Below, piece after piece: positions 9,023 through 16,527 of a stretch of DNA of 64,000 nt. The DNA is from Chloroflexota bacterium. GTDB taxonomy: Bacteria; Chloroflexota; Anaerolineae; Aggregatilineales; Phototrophicaceae. The notes under the pieces are model-generated. The model saw only the letters and a list, made by a program, of their open reading frames with translations, was not told the DNA's origin and did not search any database. The first letter of the stretch is position 1; each line of letters opens with the position of its first letter. Location: positions 1 to 64,000 of the forward strand of contig WTGF01000122.1 of NCBI GenBank assembly GCA_011525385.1, given 5' to 3'. Both the position numbers and the translations under genes were made by a program.

Positions 9023-9147
9023 GTTTTCGCTATATATGAACCTTGTAGGGGTCAGGGCGTGTAGGGCGCGTGGACACAGCCCTTCGACACAGCCCGCCGA
9101 CGCTGAACGTGAAAGGCGCTGCAGTTCGTCCCGGTTTTTGATTGTCA

Positions 9148-11565
9148 TTACTTACTTGCAATTACTATGTTCAGGGGCAAGCGGCCGACGGTACTGTCGT
9201 CAGCGGCGTTGCGTCCGGTCACTGGCAGCCGAAGGATGTCTCCGTTTGTCGGATCGTGCCGGTAGACGACGATCCAAACTTCATAACTGCCCGGCGACAT
9301 GTCTGACGGCAGCCGCAGGGCGCGGTTGTCCCAGACAGGCGCGTTGGCGCGCCAGGCAGACGTGGGCGCAAACCCGGCTTGCGGAGCGGAATCCCCTCCC
9401 TGGACGACGACCTGACCGGTTTCTGACTCGGCGATAAACCAGGCTACCGTATAGTCGTGACCAAGAGTTTGCTCGCTTTGCCAGAGTAGAGACATCTCCA
9501 AACTGTCTCCGGGGAGATAGACATCCCCGCCGGGTATGGCGAATCCTCGCAGGTGAAGCATGTCGCCGAAGACCAGATCCGTCGGCACTTCCGCAGCGTA
9601 GATGGACATTGGGTTCGGCGCTGCGAATCTTGTGCTGTATTCGAGCAGGCGGACGGTATCGTCCTGCTCGTCTAATGCAACTTCTCTCAAAGGATAGTAA
9701 TGCAAAGCAAGGTAGCGCTCGTAGGGTCGAAAGCTCCAGGGCATGAAGGCGTTGGTATTGGCCAGCAGGAAGAGGCGGTCATGTTTCTCGGCGAGATGAT
9801 GCAGGGCGCGAACAGTGAAAATGTCAAACCAGTCGTTGGGATTGTTCGATGTAACTTTCGCGGGTTGTTTATCGCTCGCCGCCTGCGCCAGGGCTTGGGG
9901 CATAATAATCGGTCGCGGGCGGGGCGAATCCAGGTGATTCAATACAAAGCCGCCGTAGAGGTTATTGGGCAGCAGCAAAAGGTCGCCGGCTCGGGCATCA
10001 CCCGCCAGATAGTCGAGCGCGTCGTGCAGGGCGGGACTTTGCGAACGCGTCAGCGGATCTCGATGATAAATCGAGCCCAGATTGAGAATAAGCAGGGGCA
10101 GGGCGAGGAGCGCCAAGAGCGGCGCCAGGCGGGAATAGCGGCGGCCGGGATGGCGAAGAACTGTCATGATGGCGTGGGCAAGGAGCAAGCTGAACAGGGC
10201 GTATCCAATAGCCCACCAGAAGGCGCGGGCGCGAATCCAGACGAAGTCAATGCCCAAATCCGCCCAGCGTCCCGGCAGAATTACCCAGCGAAAGTAACGC
10301 GGTTGTGTCAGTCCGGGTTCCCACTCCGAAATTCCTCCGGATTCCGGCGGCAGGGTCTCCGTATAATGCGCCAGGCTCAAAGACACGGCGCTGAATTGGA
10401 TCCAGATGCCGTAAGAGATTAGGGCGACGACAAGCAGTCTGGACCATTTGCCGCGGGGACTTTCGGCGATTTGCAGGATGGGTGCAGAGGCGAGCATCAG
10501 AATGGGCAGGATGGGCACCAGGAAGCGGGGCGGCCAACTCAAGCCGCCAAACCAGTGCTCGCCAGTGGGCAGGGCATGTCCCAGGGAGTAGCCGATGGTT
10601 AAGAGCCAGACAGTCCAAACAAGTCGATGTTTGCCTTGTCGCAAAAGCGCGACACTACCCGCAACTGAGAGCAGGACCAGAGGCGCCGTGGCCCAGACGC
10701 TGCCACCGGGGCTCAAGAGGAATATCCGCAGTGCGTAGGAGAAATAGCTGTCGGCGGGGTCCAGATCCGGGTAGAAACTGTGAATTAGCTGTGAAAGGGG
10801 CTGAAGGAACATCAGCCCCAACAATAACAAAACTTGAAGCGCAAGCGCCAGACAAGACAGACGCCGCATCGCCGCTGATTCCAGACGCCGGTGAGACGGC
10901 AGCGCGAAGACAGCCAGCGCCGGCAATGCCGCCAGGGCCGAGTACTTGGTCTCTGTTGCCAGGTAAAGCGCAAGCAGCCCAGCGACAATCCCGGCAAGTC
11001 GCAGAAGAATCGACGGGCGCATAGAAAGTCGAATCAGATATAGCGCGAGCAGCAGAAAAAAACCTACCAGGGGCTCGCGAAACATTGTCTGACTGTATGC
11101 CCAGAGATTGCTTGATATGCCGGCGCCCAGCGCGACCCCTATTGACACCTTGTCGCTATAGGTCATGGCCCGCAAACACAGATATAGCAAGCCTACGGTC
11201 AAGGACGCGACGATTATGTTGAACAACCAGACCGTATGGATATTCCCCAGCCGCGGCAGCCGTTCAGCCAGCTTGAGCAAGGGAATGGCGAGATGAATGT
11301 TCAGTCTCTGCTCGACATCATAGCCCCCGAGCGGAAGGTCGAACCATTGTCGAATACGAAGCGGCGGTTTGAACCAGGCGGATTCGTCCATCAGCCAGTC
11401 GCCATATCGTGATTGGCTGGTTACCGCGTCCAGCGCGCGCAAGGTATCGCCGGATTCGATGCGAGCGCGATATGTCAAAAGATAGACGCTCGACATTAAA
11501 GCGACTAACAGCAAGAAGAGTCGCAATTGATGGAACTTGGCAACCGTTGTTCTGGGCAAGGGCAT
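9148..11565 (-). CDS. Large multi-spanning membrane protein, glycosyltransferase (GT-C)-like
   Basis: 805 aa. The N-terminal two thirds contain about 12 hydrophobic spans (for example residues 13-31, 110-130, 140-160, 170-190, 195-215, 230-255, 285-305). The last 220 residues are soluble, predicted to be outside the membrane, and look like a beta-sandwich. The design matches GT-C enzymes such as ArnT/PMT-like (GT39/GT83) proteins, which move sugars from lipid carriers. An acidic residue pair in the first loop (RARIESGDTLRALDAVT, about residues 33-49) is where this fold keeps its catalytic Asp/Glu, but I cannot assign a family firmly. The gene stands alone, bounded by repeat islands, and is bracketed by a 17-nt inverted repeat. 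Function is inferred from topology only. Confidence 0.6.
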   Translation of the reverse strand: MPLPRTTVAKFHQLRLFLLLVALMSSVYLLTYRARIESGDTLRALDAVTSQSRYGDWLMDESAWFKPPLRIRQWFDLPLGGYDVEQRLNIHLAIPLLKLAERLPRLGNIHTVWLFNIIVASLTVGLLYLCLRAMTYSDKVSIGVALGAGISSNLWAYSQTMFREPLVGFFLLLALYLIRLSMRPSILLRLAGIVAGLLALYLATETKYSALAALPALAVFALPSHRRLESAAMRRLSCLALALQVLLLLGLMFLQPLSQLIHSFYPDLDPADSYFSYALRIFLLSPGGSVWATAPLVLLSVAGSVALLRQGKHRLVWTVWLLTIGYSLGHALPTGEHWFGGLSWPPRFLVPILPILMLASAPILQIAESPRGKWSRLLVVALISYGIWIQFSAVSLSLAHYTETLPPESGGISEWEPGLTQPRYFRWVILPGRWADLGIDFVWIRARAFWWAIGYALFSLLLAHAIMTVLRHPGRRYSRLAPLLALLALPLLILNLGSIYHRDPLTRSQSPALHDALDYLAGDARAGDLLLLPNNLYGGFVLNHLDSPRPRPIIMPQALAQAASDKQPAKVTSNNPNDWFDIFTVRALHHLAEKHDRLFLLANTNAFMPWSFRPYERYLALHYYPLREVALDEQDDTVRLLEYSTRFAAPNPMSIYAAEVPTDLVFGDMLHLRGFAIPGGDVYLPGDSLEMSLLWQSEQTLGHDYTVAWFIAESETGQVVVQGGDSAPQAGFAPTSAWRANAPVWDNRALRLPSDMSPGSYEVWIVVYRHDPTNGDILRLPVTGRNAADDSTVGRLPLNIVIASK

Positions 11566-11600
11566 CTCAGGACCGGGCGGTCATAACTGACGGCCGAATC

Positions 11601-11614
11601 ACAGCCGCTCGGCG
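11601..11614 (+). repeat. Dispersed repeat E, short copy
   Basis: ACAGCCGCTCGGCG is identical to the first 14 bases of the copy near 4596. It lies in the 149-base gap between the membrane-protein gene and the HTH regulator. Confidence 0.45.
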
Positions 11615-11645
11615 GCAAGGAAAAGGTCTAGCGCGCTCACGCAAG

Positions 11646-11662
11646 AAAACATGTCCGCTCCT
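11646..11662 (-). repeat. 17-nt inverted repeat, right arm
   Basis: Exact reverse complement of 8770-8786; 80 bases upstream of the membrane-protein gene start. Confidence 0.6.
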
Positions 11663-11714
11663 TGCATAAGCAAGGCAAGTCATCAAAATAGAGGCGCGCG
11701 CCATGCTCTGCGGA

Positions 11715-12476
11715 TCAAGCACCGTTGGAACCGGACTTTGCTCTGGAGATCGAGAGTAAGGCATCGGCGATTCTGTGCAGTTCTTCACTGGGGATTTGGC
11801 TAAACGCGACTGCCAGCTTGATAATGCCTTGCGTTTTCTGATCGACGGGGAATCTTCGTTTGTCTTCGCCCTTGGCGACCGGCGCGGTCGCTGCCGGTTC
11901 AGCCTCGGTTTCCGCGTCCAGCGCGTATCCGCTCTCCAGAAAGTATTCGAGGTCACGATCGAGGGAGTTTGCCAAGACCAGCAGATGGTCCATCGGAATC
12001 ACCCGCTCGCCGTATTCGTATGCTTGCAGAAGGCCCCGGTCAATCGCAGTCATTTCACTCAACTGCTCAATACTTATTCCCTTTAGATCTCGCGCGACGC
12101 GCAATAGACCCCCGACAAGGCGCTGTCGCAAGGCAAGGAATTGGTCATGTCCAGCGGCGACATCCTCTGATTCGATCCGCTCATGATCTTGCCAAAGGGT
12201 ACTGACTGACACATTCAAATAGCTGGCCAAGCGTTCCAATTGTGGCGGGCTTGGTACGTCATCCCCGTATTCCCAAGCAGTTACCAATTCCGGCGACACC
12301 CCCAAACGAGTAGCGCAGTCTTCAATTGAACGCGACGCAGCCAGGCGGCTTTGCCGTATGAGGACGCCGGCGATCTTTACGCGCAGGCGCATGGCCTCTT
12401 CTTCACGACTATCAAGCGGCGCGTGGGATTGTTTTTCTCGCACGACGGACGCTGCGAATTGCGACAGGTCTTCCAT
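11715..12476 (-). CDS. Double helix-turn-helix (XRE-type) regulator
   Basis: 253 aa with two Cro/CI-type helix-turn-helix domains in tandem. The first is about residues 30-90 (IRQSRLAASRSIEDCATRLG...VTAWEYGDDVPSPPQLERLASYL), the second about 110-175 (LRVARDLKGISIEQLSEMT...LLQAYEYGERVIPMDHLLVLANSL). The tail is acidic and Ala-rich, then ends with a short helical segment. Two HTH units in one chain suggest a monomer or compact dimer that reads adjacent half sites. I chose ATG at 12476; an in-frame TTG at 12494 is an alternative with no better ribosome site. Similar single-copy proteins occur in Chloroflexota as general regulators. The target is unknown; it is transcribed away from the APC permease gene's stop, so autoregulation is the simplest guess. 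Confidence 0.75.
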   Translation of the reverse strand: MEDLSQFAASVVREKQSHAPLDSREEEAMRLRVKIAGVLIRQSRLAASRSIEDCATRLGVSPELVTAWEYGDDVPSPPQLERLASYLNVSVSTLWQDHERIESEDVAAGHDQFLALRQRLVGGLLRVARDLKGISIEQLSEMTAIDRGLLQAYEYGERVIPMDHLLVLANSLDRDLEYFLESGYALDAETEAEPAATAPVAKGEDKRRFPVDQKTQGIIKLAVAFSQIPSEELHRIADALLSISRAKSGSNGA

Positions 12477-12599
12477 TTGCAACAACTGTCTCAACTCTTT
12501 TATCGTTCCATTATAGACATCCGGGCAGCCGCAAGCAAGGATGGCGCATTGTTGTTCTTTATTGCCAACCGAAATGGATGCATTGCCCGCGTTTTTCGG

Positions 12600-15083
12600 T
12601 CATTCGCCGGAAGCTGTATCGTCTTCTTCGTCTATTTCCAGTTTTTGGTCGTCGTCTTCTTCTTCCGGTCCGTGCGTATGAATCCTTACTTCTCGCAAGT
12701 CGTTGCGCGCGTTGACCGAGATAACCGTGGTTATGTCGATCTCGTCGGGAATCAATCCCATTTCTTGCAATGTCCAGACAGTTGTCAAGCGGCTGCTGAG
12801 GTTCGGCCACTGGTCCTTGGCCCAGGAGTAGCGCTGGCGGCAAAACTGCCAGATGGCTTCGGGTTGCTTTACCCAGGCGTAGTTCTGATATTGCTCCCAA
12901 ATGATCTCATCGTCGGTCATGGGAAATAGCAGGCTGATCATCGCCTTTTGTACCTCGGCAGCGTCTCGACCATGCTCTTCGTTCACCCAATTGGCATAGT
13001 ATTTGTCAATGAATGTGAAGATGCCATAATGCGAATAGGACTCGATCGTATTAAAGATTTCATCCCGGGCGTTGAAGTATTTGTCGTAGGTCGCTTCCAG
13101 TTCCTGGCTGGGCTCATGGGCGATGTCGTCGTCGTATTGCGCCTCTTCAACTTGCTGAGCGAAGGCGTCAGGTTCCAGGTTATACACATGCGTGACGAGC
13201 CGTTCGATCCGTTGATGATCGACGTTGAATTTCACCAGAGCGCCTTCCTCCAGCAAGGCGTTGACGCGGCCGATGACGCCGCGCGTCCGCGCCTTGTCAT
13301 GCGCGCGTTGAATACCGCTCTCATAGTCCGGCTTTGAATCGGGGACCGGCGAATATTCTTGTAGCTTGGCCGGATCTTTTCTGGCGCCTCCATAGGCGCA
13401 AACCATCTGGTAGAGCGTCAGCAATACCGAGACGACGACAATCAGGCCAAGGGCGTCGGTCTTCTGCGTGATAAGCACAATGCCCATGATGTAGCTGGCG
13501 ATCATGCCCCTCAAGCCGGCAAAGCGCAGGGAGCGCGCCTCGGGCGAGCCCGGCTCAATGCCGCGGTCCTGCAAGGCGTCATCGCGCGCGAAGCAAACGG
13601 TGGTGCTGGTGATGATGAAAGCGCTGACGAAACCGAAGGCGTAGTAGGCTTCGACAACGACAACTTCGCGGATCAGCGGGATACATGCGGCCGCGAAGCC
13701 CCAGATGACCGCAATGCCGATGCGATCGTTGGCGAAGAAACCGGGCAGTCTGCCTAATCGGGCCGCGTTGGCTGCTACGGCCGCGCCTCCCACATAGCCG
13801 CCTCCCTGCGCCAGCAACAAGATAATCGCCAGCAGCAGCGCAGCGATTGACAGAATCCCTTGTCCATCGGTTCCAGCCAAGGCGCGCTCCAAAGCCCTCG
13901 CAATGGCAAGGTCCGACGCTATGGACTGAATCTCGCCCGCCCGGTTTATCGGCGCCATGACGTCCCGTCTTCCGCTTTCTCCGCCCAGCAGCGCTTCTTC
14001 TTGCGCCTCGTGCCGGCGCTGTTCATAGATCCGCTCCGCCTCTTCCAGATCACGCAAGCGCACCGGCGCGTCTTCGGGTTGAAGTCCACGTCCAAAGGTT
14101 TGCGCGGCAACGATTTCGTATTCGATCAGCAGCGTGCTGTAGCCTTCGGTCGAGGGAATGTCCCAGGACTTGGCTGCGGCGAGTTGCAGCACGCCGGTCG
14201 CGATCAGAAAGATGGCGGCAAGCGTGAGCGCGGTGTTGATGACTTTCCACTTGGGTCGGGCGGCGTGCTTGCCGCTGGCGGGGATGACCTCGTAGCCGGA
14301 GAACCCCAGCATGGCGCTGCTCATAGAACGGAAGAAGAACTGAAAGAACAGCACGGAACCGATGGCAGGGGCATCACCGACGGCGCGAACAACGTGCTCG
14401 ACGACTTGCGCTTCTTCCAGCCGGTGAATGATGCCGCTGGTCAAGAAAGCCCATTCCGGATTGGCCAGCGCGCTATAACCAACCAGCGTAAGGGCGAACA
14501 TGGTAAAGATGGTGAAGGCGCCGCCTCCCAGCAGGAACAGCGGCACGGCGCGTTTGGGTCCTACCGCGACCAGCACAGTCATGATGAAAAAGGCGAAGAT
14601 CTCGGCGATCAAGATGCGATAGGGCGCGAATTCGGGAAAGAGCAGCATCAGCACGTCGGCAGCGGAGATTGAAGAAATGATGATAGTCAGCACTGCGTCA
14701 AGGAAAAACAGGCTGGTACCGAGCCAGGATAGCCAGCGCAGCCGCCCCGGTCCTATTGCCTCGACCAGGGGACCGCTGCCGCCGGCAGTAGGCCGAATGT
14801 AAGCGCCGGCTTTGTAAGCCGGGACGATCCCGAAGAACAACATGGCGGACAAGACGATAAAGGCGAGGATTGCGATATCGTGGTAGCCGCTGGCGCCGTG
14901 GATTGCCAAAAGCGTCTGATAGGCGGCGACGCTAAAGGCGTCGGCGGCGATCTCGAAAATGAGGGCGAATACACCCAACCCGGTGCCGCCGAGAAGCAAG
15001 CCTTCCACCATGAGACGCGGCAGCTTGCGATTTGCCTCGCGATTTTCATCCGGATCGATATAGCCCCGCAAGAGTGTGCTCAT
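12600..15083 (-). CDS. APC-superfamily permease with long cytosolic C-terminal domain
   Basis: 827 aa from ATG 15083, which has AGGGA just upstream. The first 570 residues contain about 12 membrane spans. They include the unwound-helix glycine segments of amino-acid/polyamine/organocation carriers (LMVEGLLLGGTGLGVFALIF near residue 23, and SSAMLGFSGYEVIPASGKH near 250). The segment after about residue 385 in the middle (EEAERIYEQRRHEAQEEALLGG) is an unusual charged insertion of roughly 70 residues between spans. The last 250 residues are soluble, acidic and helical, ending in an EEEDDDQKLEIDEEDD tail. Ordinary APC carriers are 430-500 aa, so both the insertion and the tail are extra. Substrate unknown; amino acid or cation transport is likely. 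It may be a monocistronic gene. Confidence 0.7.
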   Translation of the reverse strand: MSTLLRGYIDPDENREANRKLPRLMVEGLLLGGTGLGVFALIFEIAADAFSVAAYQTLLAIHGASGYHDIAILAFIVLSAMLFFGIVPAYKAGAYIRPTAGGSGPLVEAIGPGRLRWLSWLGTSLFFLDAVLTIIISSISAADVLMLLFPEFAPYRILIAEIFAFFIMTVLVAVGPKRAVPLFLLGGGAFTIFTMFALTLVGYSALANPEWAFLTSGIIHRLEEAQVVEHVVRAVGDAPAIGSVLFFQFFFRSMSSAMLGFSGYEVIPASGKHAARPKWKVINTALTLAAIFLIATGVLQLAAAKSWDIPSTEGYSTLLIEYEIVAAQTFGRGLQPEDAPVRLRDLEEAERIYEQRRHEAQEEALLGGESGRRDVMAPINRAGEIQSIASDLAIARALERALAGTDGQGILSIAALLLAIILLLAQGGGYVGGAAVAANAARLGRLPGFFANDRIGIAVIWGFAAACIPLIREVVVVEAYYAFGFVSAFIITSTTVCFARDDALQDRGIEPGSPEARSLRFAGLRGMIASYIMGIVLITQKTDALGLIVVVSVLLTLYQMVCAYGGARKDPAKLQEYSPVPDSKPDYESGIQRAHDKARTRGVIGRVNALLEEGALVKFNVDHQRIERLVTHVYNLEPDAFAQQVEEAQYDDDIAHEPSQELEATYDKYFNARDEIFNTIESYSHYGIFTFIDKYYANWVNEEHGRDAAEVQKAMISLLFPMTDDEIIWEQYQNYAWVKQPEAIWQFCRQRYSWAKDQWPNLSSRLTTVWTLQEMGLIPDEIDITTVISVNARNDLREVRIHTHGPEEEDDDQKLEIDEEDDTASGE

Positions 15084-15410
15084 AGTCCCTTGAAGCGCGC
15101 ATTTGTTGTCGCGAAGACGGCAATCGACATACAATATCATAACACTATTGGGGAAGACAGAAGCAGAACCAAGTAAGTTATGCCGCATATGGTTGTTAAT
15201 CTATGGCAATTGTGGGCGAGCCAAGGCTCGCCCCTACACAGTTTCGATTATTTCGACGATTTCTTTCTTATGGCAAAGCTTTCAATTACTGCTGAGATAT
15301 CCGACTCGCGCAGTTGATGTTCGCCGGGTTGAGCGGCTTGCAAGGGCTATGCGGCGGAACTAGAATGATCCTTCAGGTTGGTCATATTATCCTGTGTAGA
15401 AGGAAATAGC
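15084..15410. other. Intergenic region with one palindromic repeat
   Basis: Lies between two divergent genes. It contains the palindromic repeat at 15211-15240 and AAGTAAGTTATGC at 15172-15184, a phrase that recurs nearly unchanged at 57841-57853. No gene is supported; promoters for both neighbours should be here but none is clear. Confidence 0.6.
15211..15240. repeat. Palindromic GGGCGAGCC repeat A2, copy 1
   Basis: TGGGCGAGCCAAGGCTCGCC forms a perfect hairpin, followed by CCTACA. The same core is repeated exactly at 40567-40594. The outer bases and the CCCCTACA tail are shared with the GGGCGACC copies. Confidence 0.75.
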
Positions 15411-16262
15411 ATGCCGAACAAGGTCCATCACGAAATCAACCGCTTGTCCTGGAACGAAGCGACCAAGGCGCACAACAGCCACAAGGGCGATCAGGCTGCC
15501 TTCTTCCGGTCCGGGGGCAGTACGCTGTTTGAGGAAGAAATACATCTGCTGGGTGACATTGCTGGCAAGACGCTGCTACATCTGCAATGCAATTGCGGTC
15601 AGGACAGCTTGAGTATCGCCAATCATCTAGGCGCTATCGTCACCGGCGTTGACATCAGCGACGAGGCGATAGACTTCGCGCGGCAGCTTTCGCGCGATAG
15701 CGGCATTCCGGCGGAGTATATCCGTGCCGACATTTACGACTTCTTCACGGACAACCGGACTCAGTATGACCTGGTTTTCTCGTCTTATGGCGCCTTGGTA
15801 TGGTTGTCGGATCTGGACGCTTGGGGAAAGGGCATCCACGGATGTCTGAAGGCTGGCGGGCGTTTTGTCTTCGTCGATTTCCATCCCGCGTTTGGCATGT
15901 TTGGCGAGGATTGGCAGTTGAAATATGACTATATGGGCGGTTCCTATGTCGAATTCGAGTCCGGCATTGGCGACTATGTCGCCATGACCGGCGTGACAGG
16001 CGAGACGGATGAATTGCAAGATGGGGTCAAAGACTTTGTCAATCCACAGCCCGGCGTGGAATATCTTTGGAGCCTGGCGGACGTGATCACGGCTTTGATC
16101 TCGGCAGGTCTTACCTTGGGCGGATTTCGCGAATACTCGCATTTTAATGGATTCAAGCCCGCGGCCGATATGCGGGAACTCGGGGACCGACGCTTTGGCA
16201 TGCCAGAACATCTGCCGCGAGGATTTCCCTTAATGTTCAGCCTGGTCGCTCAAAAGTCTTGA
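15411..16262 (+). CDS. Class I SAM-dependent methyltransferase
   Basis: 283 aa. Motif I reads LLHLQCNCGQDSLSIA (about residues 55-70), followed by the acidic loop ending VTGVDIS that binds the ribose of S-adenosylmethionine, and a YDLVFSSYGALVWL motif IV. The HLQCNCGQD variant of motif I is typical of a family of small-molecule methyltransferases of unknown substrate. The start is ATG at 15411 with AAGGAAA upstream; a longer frame back to 15378 lacks a ribosome site. It stands alone between repeat islands. No partner suggests the substrate. Confidence 0.85.
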   Translation: MPNKVHHEINRLSWNEATKAHNSHKGDQAAFFRSGGSTLFEEEIHLLGDIAGKTLLHLQCNCGQDSLSIANHLGAIVTGVDISDEAIDFARQLSRDSGIPAEYIRADIYDFFTDNRTQYDLVFSSYGALVWLSDLDAWGKGIHGCLKAGGRFVFVDFHPAFGMFGEDWQLKYDYMGGSYVEFESGIGDYVAMTGVTGETDELQDGVKDFVNPQPGVEYLWSLADVITALISAGLTLGGFREYSHFNGFKPAADMRELGDRRFGMPEHLPRGFPLMFSLVAQKS

Positions 16263-16380
16263 TGACCTAGCCCCTTATCTCGATTCCGCTTGTCGCCGCT
16301 GTGAGGCTTGTCCGGCAGTGATGAAAAAGAGTTCCTTTTATCCTTTCAATGCGGTTATCCAACCGTTCCTGGTCAGAATG

Positions 16381-16410
16381 CCGGCGACCTGATAGGTCGC
16401 CCCTACAAGG
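16381..16410. repeat. Palindromic GGGCGACC repeat A, copy 3
   Basis: GGCGACCTGATAGGTCGCC with CCTACAAGG behind it, the same element as at 8994-9022. Just before it, at 16305-16320, is GGCTTGTCCGGCAGTG, close to a phrase at 37388-37401. Confidence 0.7.
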
Positions 16411-16527
16411 CTTGTCCATATTGTGTGGTTTGGATTGTCAAATGGTGTCATTTTCTCGCTGTCGGACGGGTATTTGCGTCCATTTTCTTCACCACAAATT
16501 GAGTAGCGGACAAGTCTTGTAGACGGG

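Larger units (their letters stand above)
8520..9147. other. Intergenic repeat island
   Basis: No gene is supported. It holds a CACCGAGG-type repeat (8634-8661), two C-rich CCCCGGCC elements (8731-8775 and 8788-8830), one arm of a 17-nt inverted repeat (8770-8786) and a palindromic GGGCGACC repeat (8994-9022). Open frames through it encode peptides with TEGTESTE, a known artefact of this repeat type. Confidence 0.75.
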
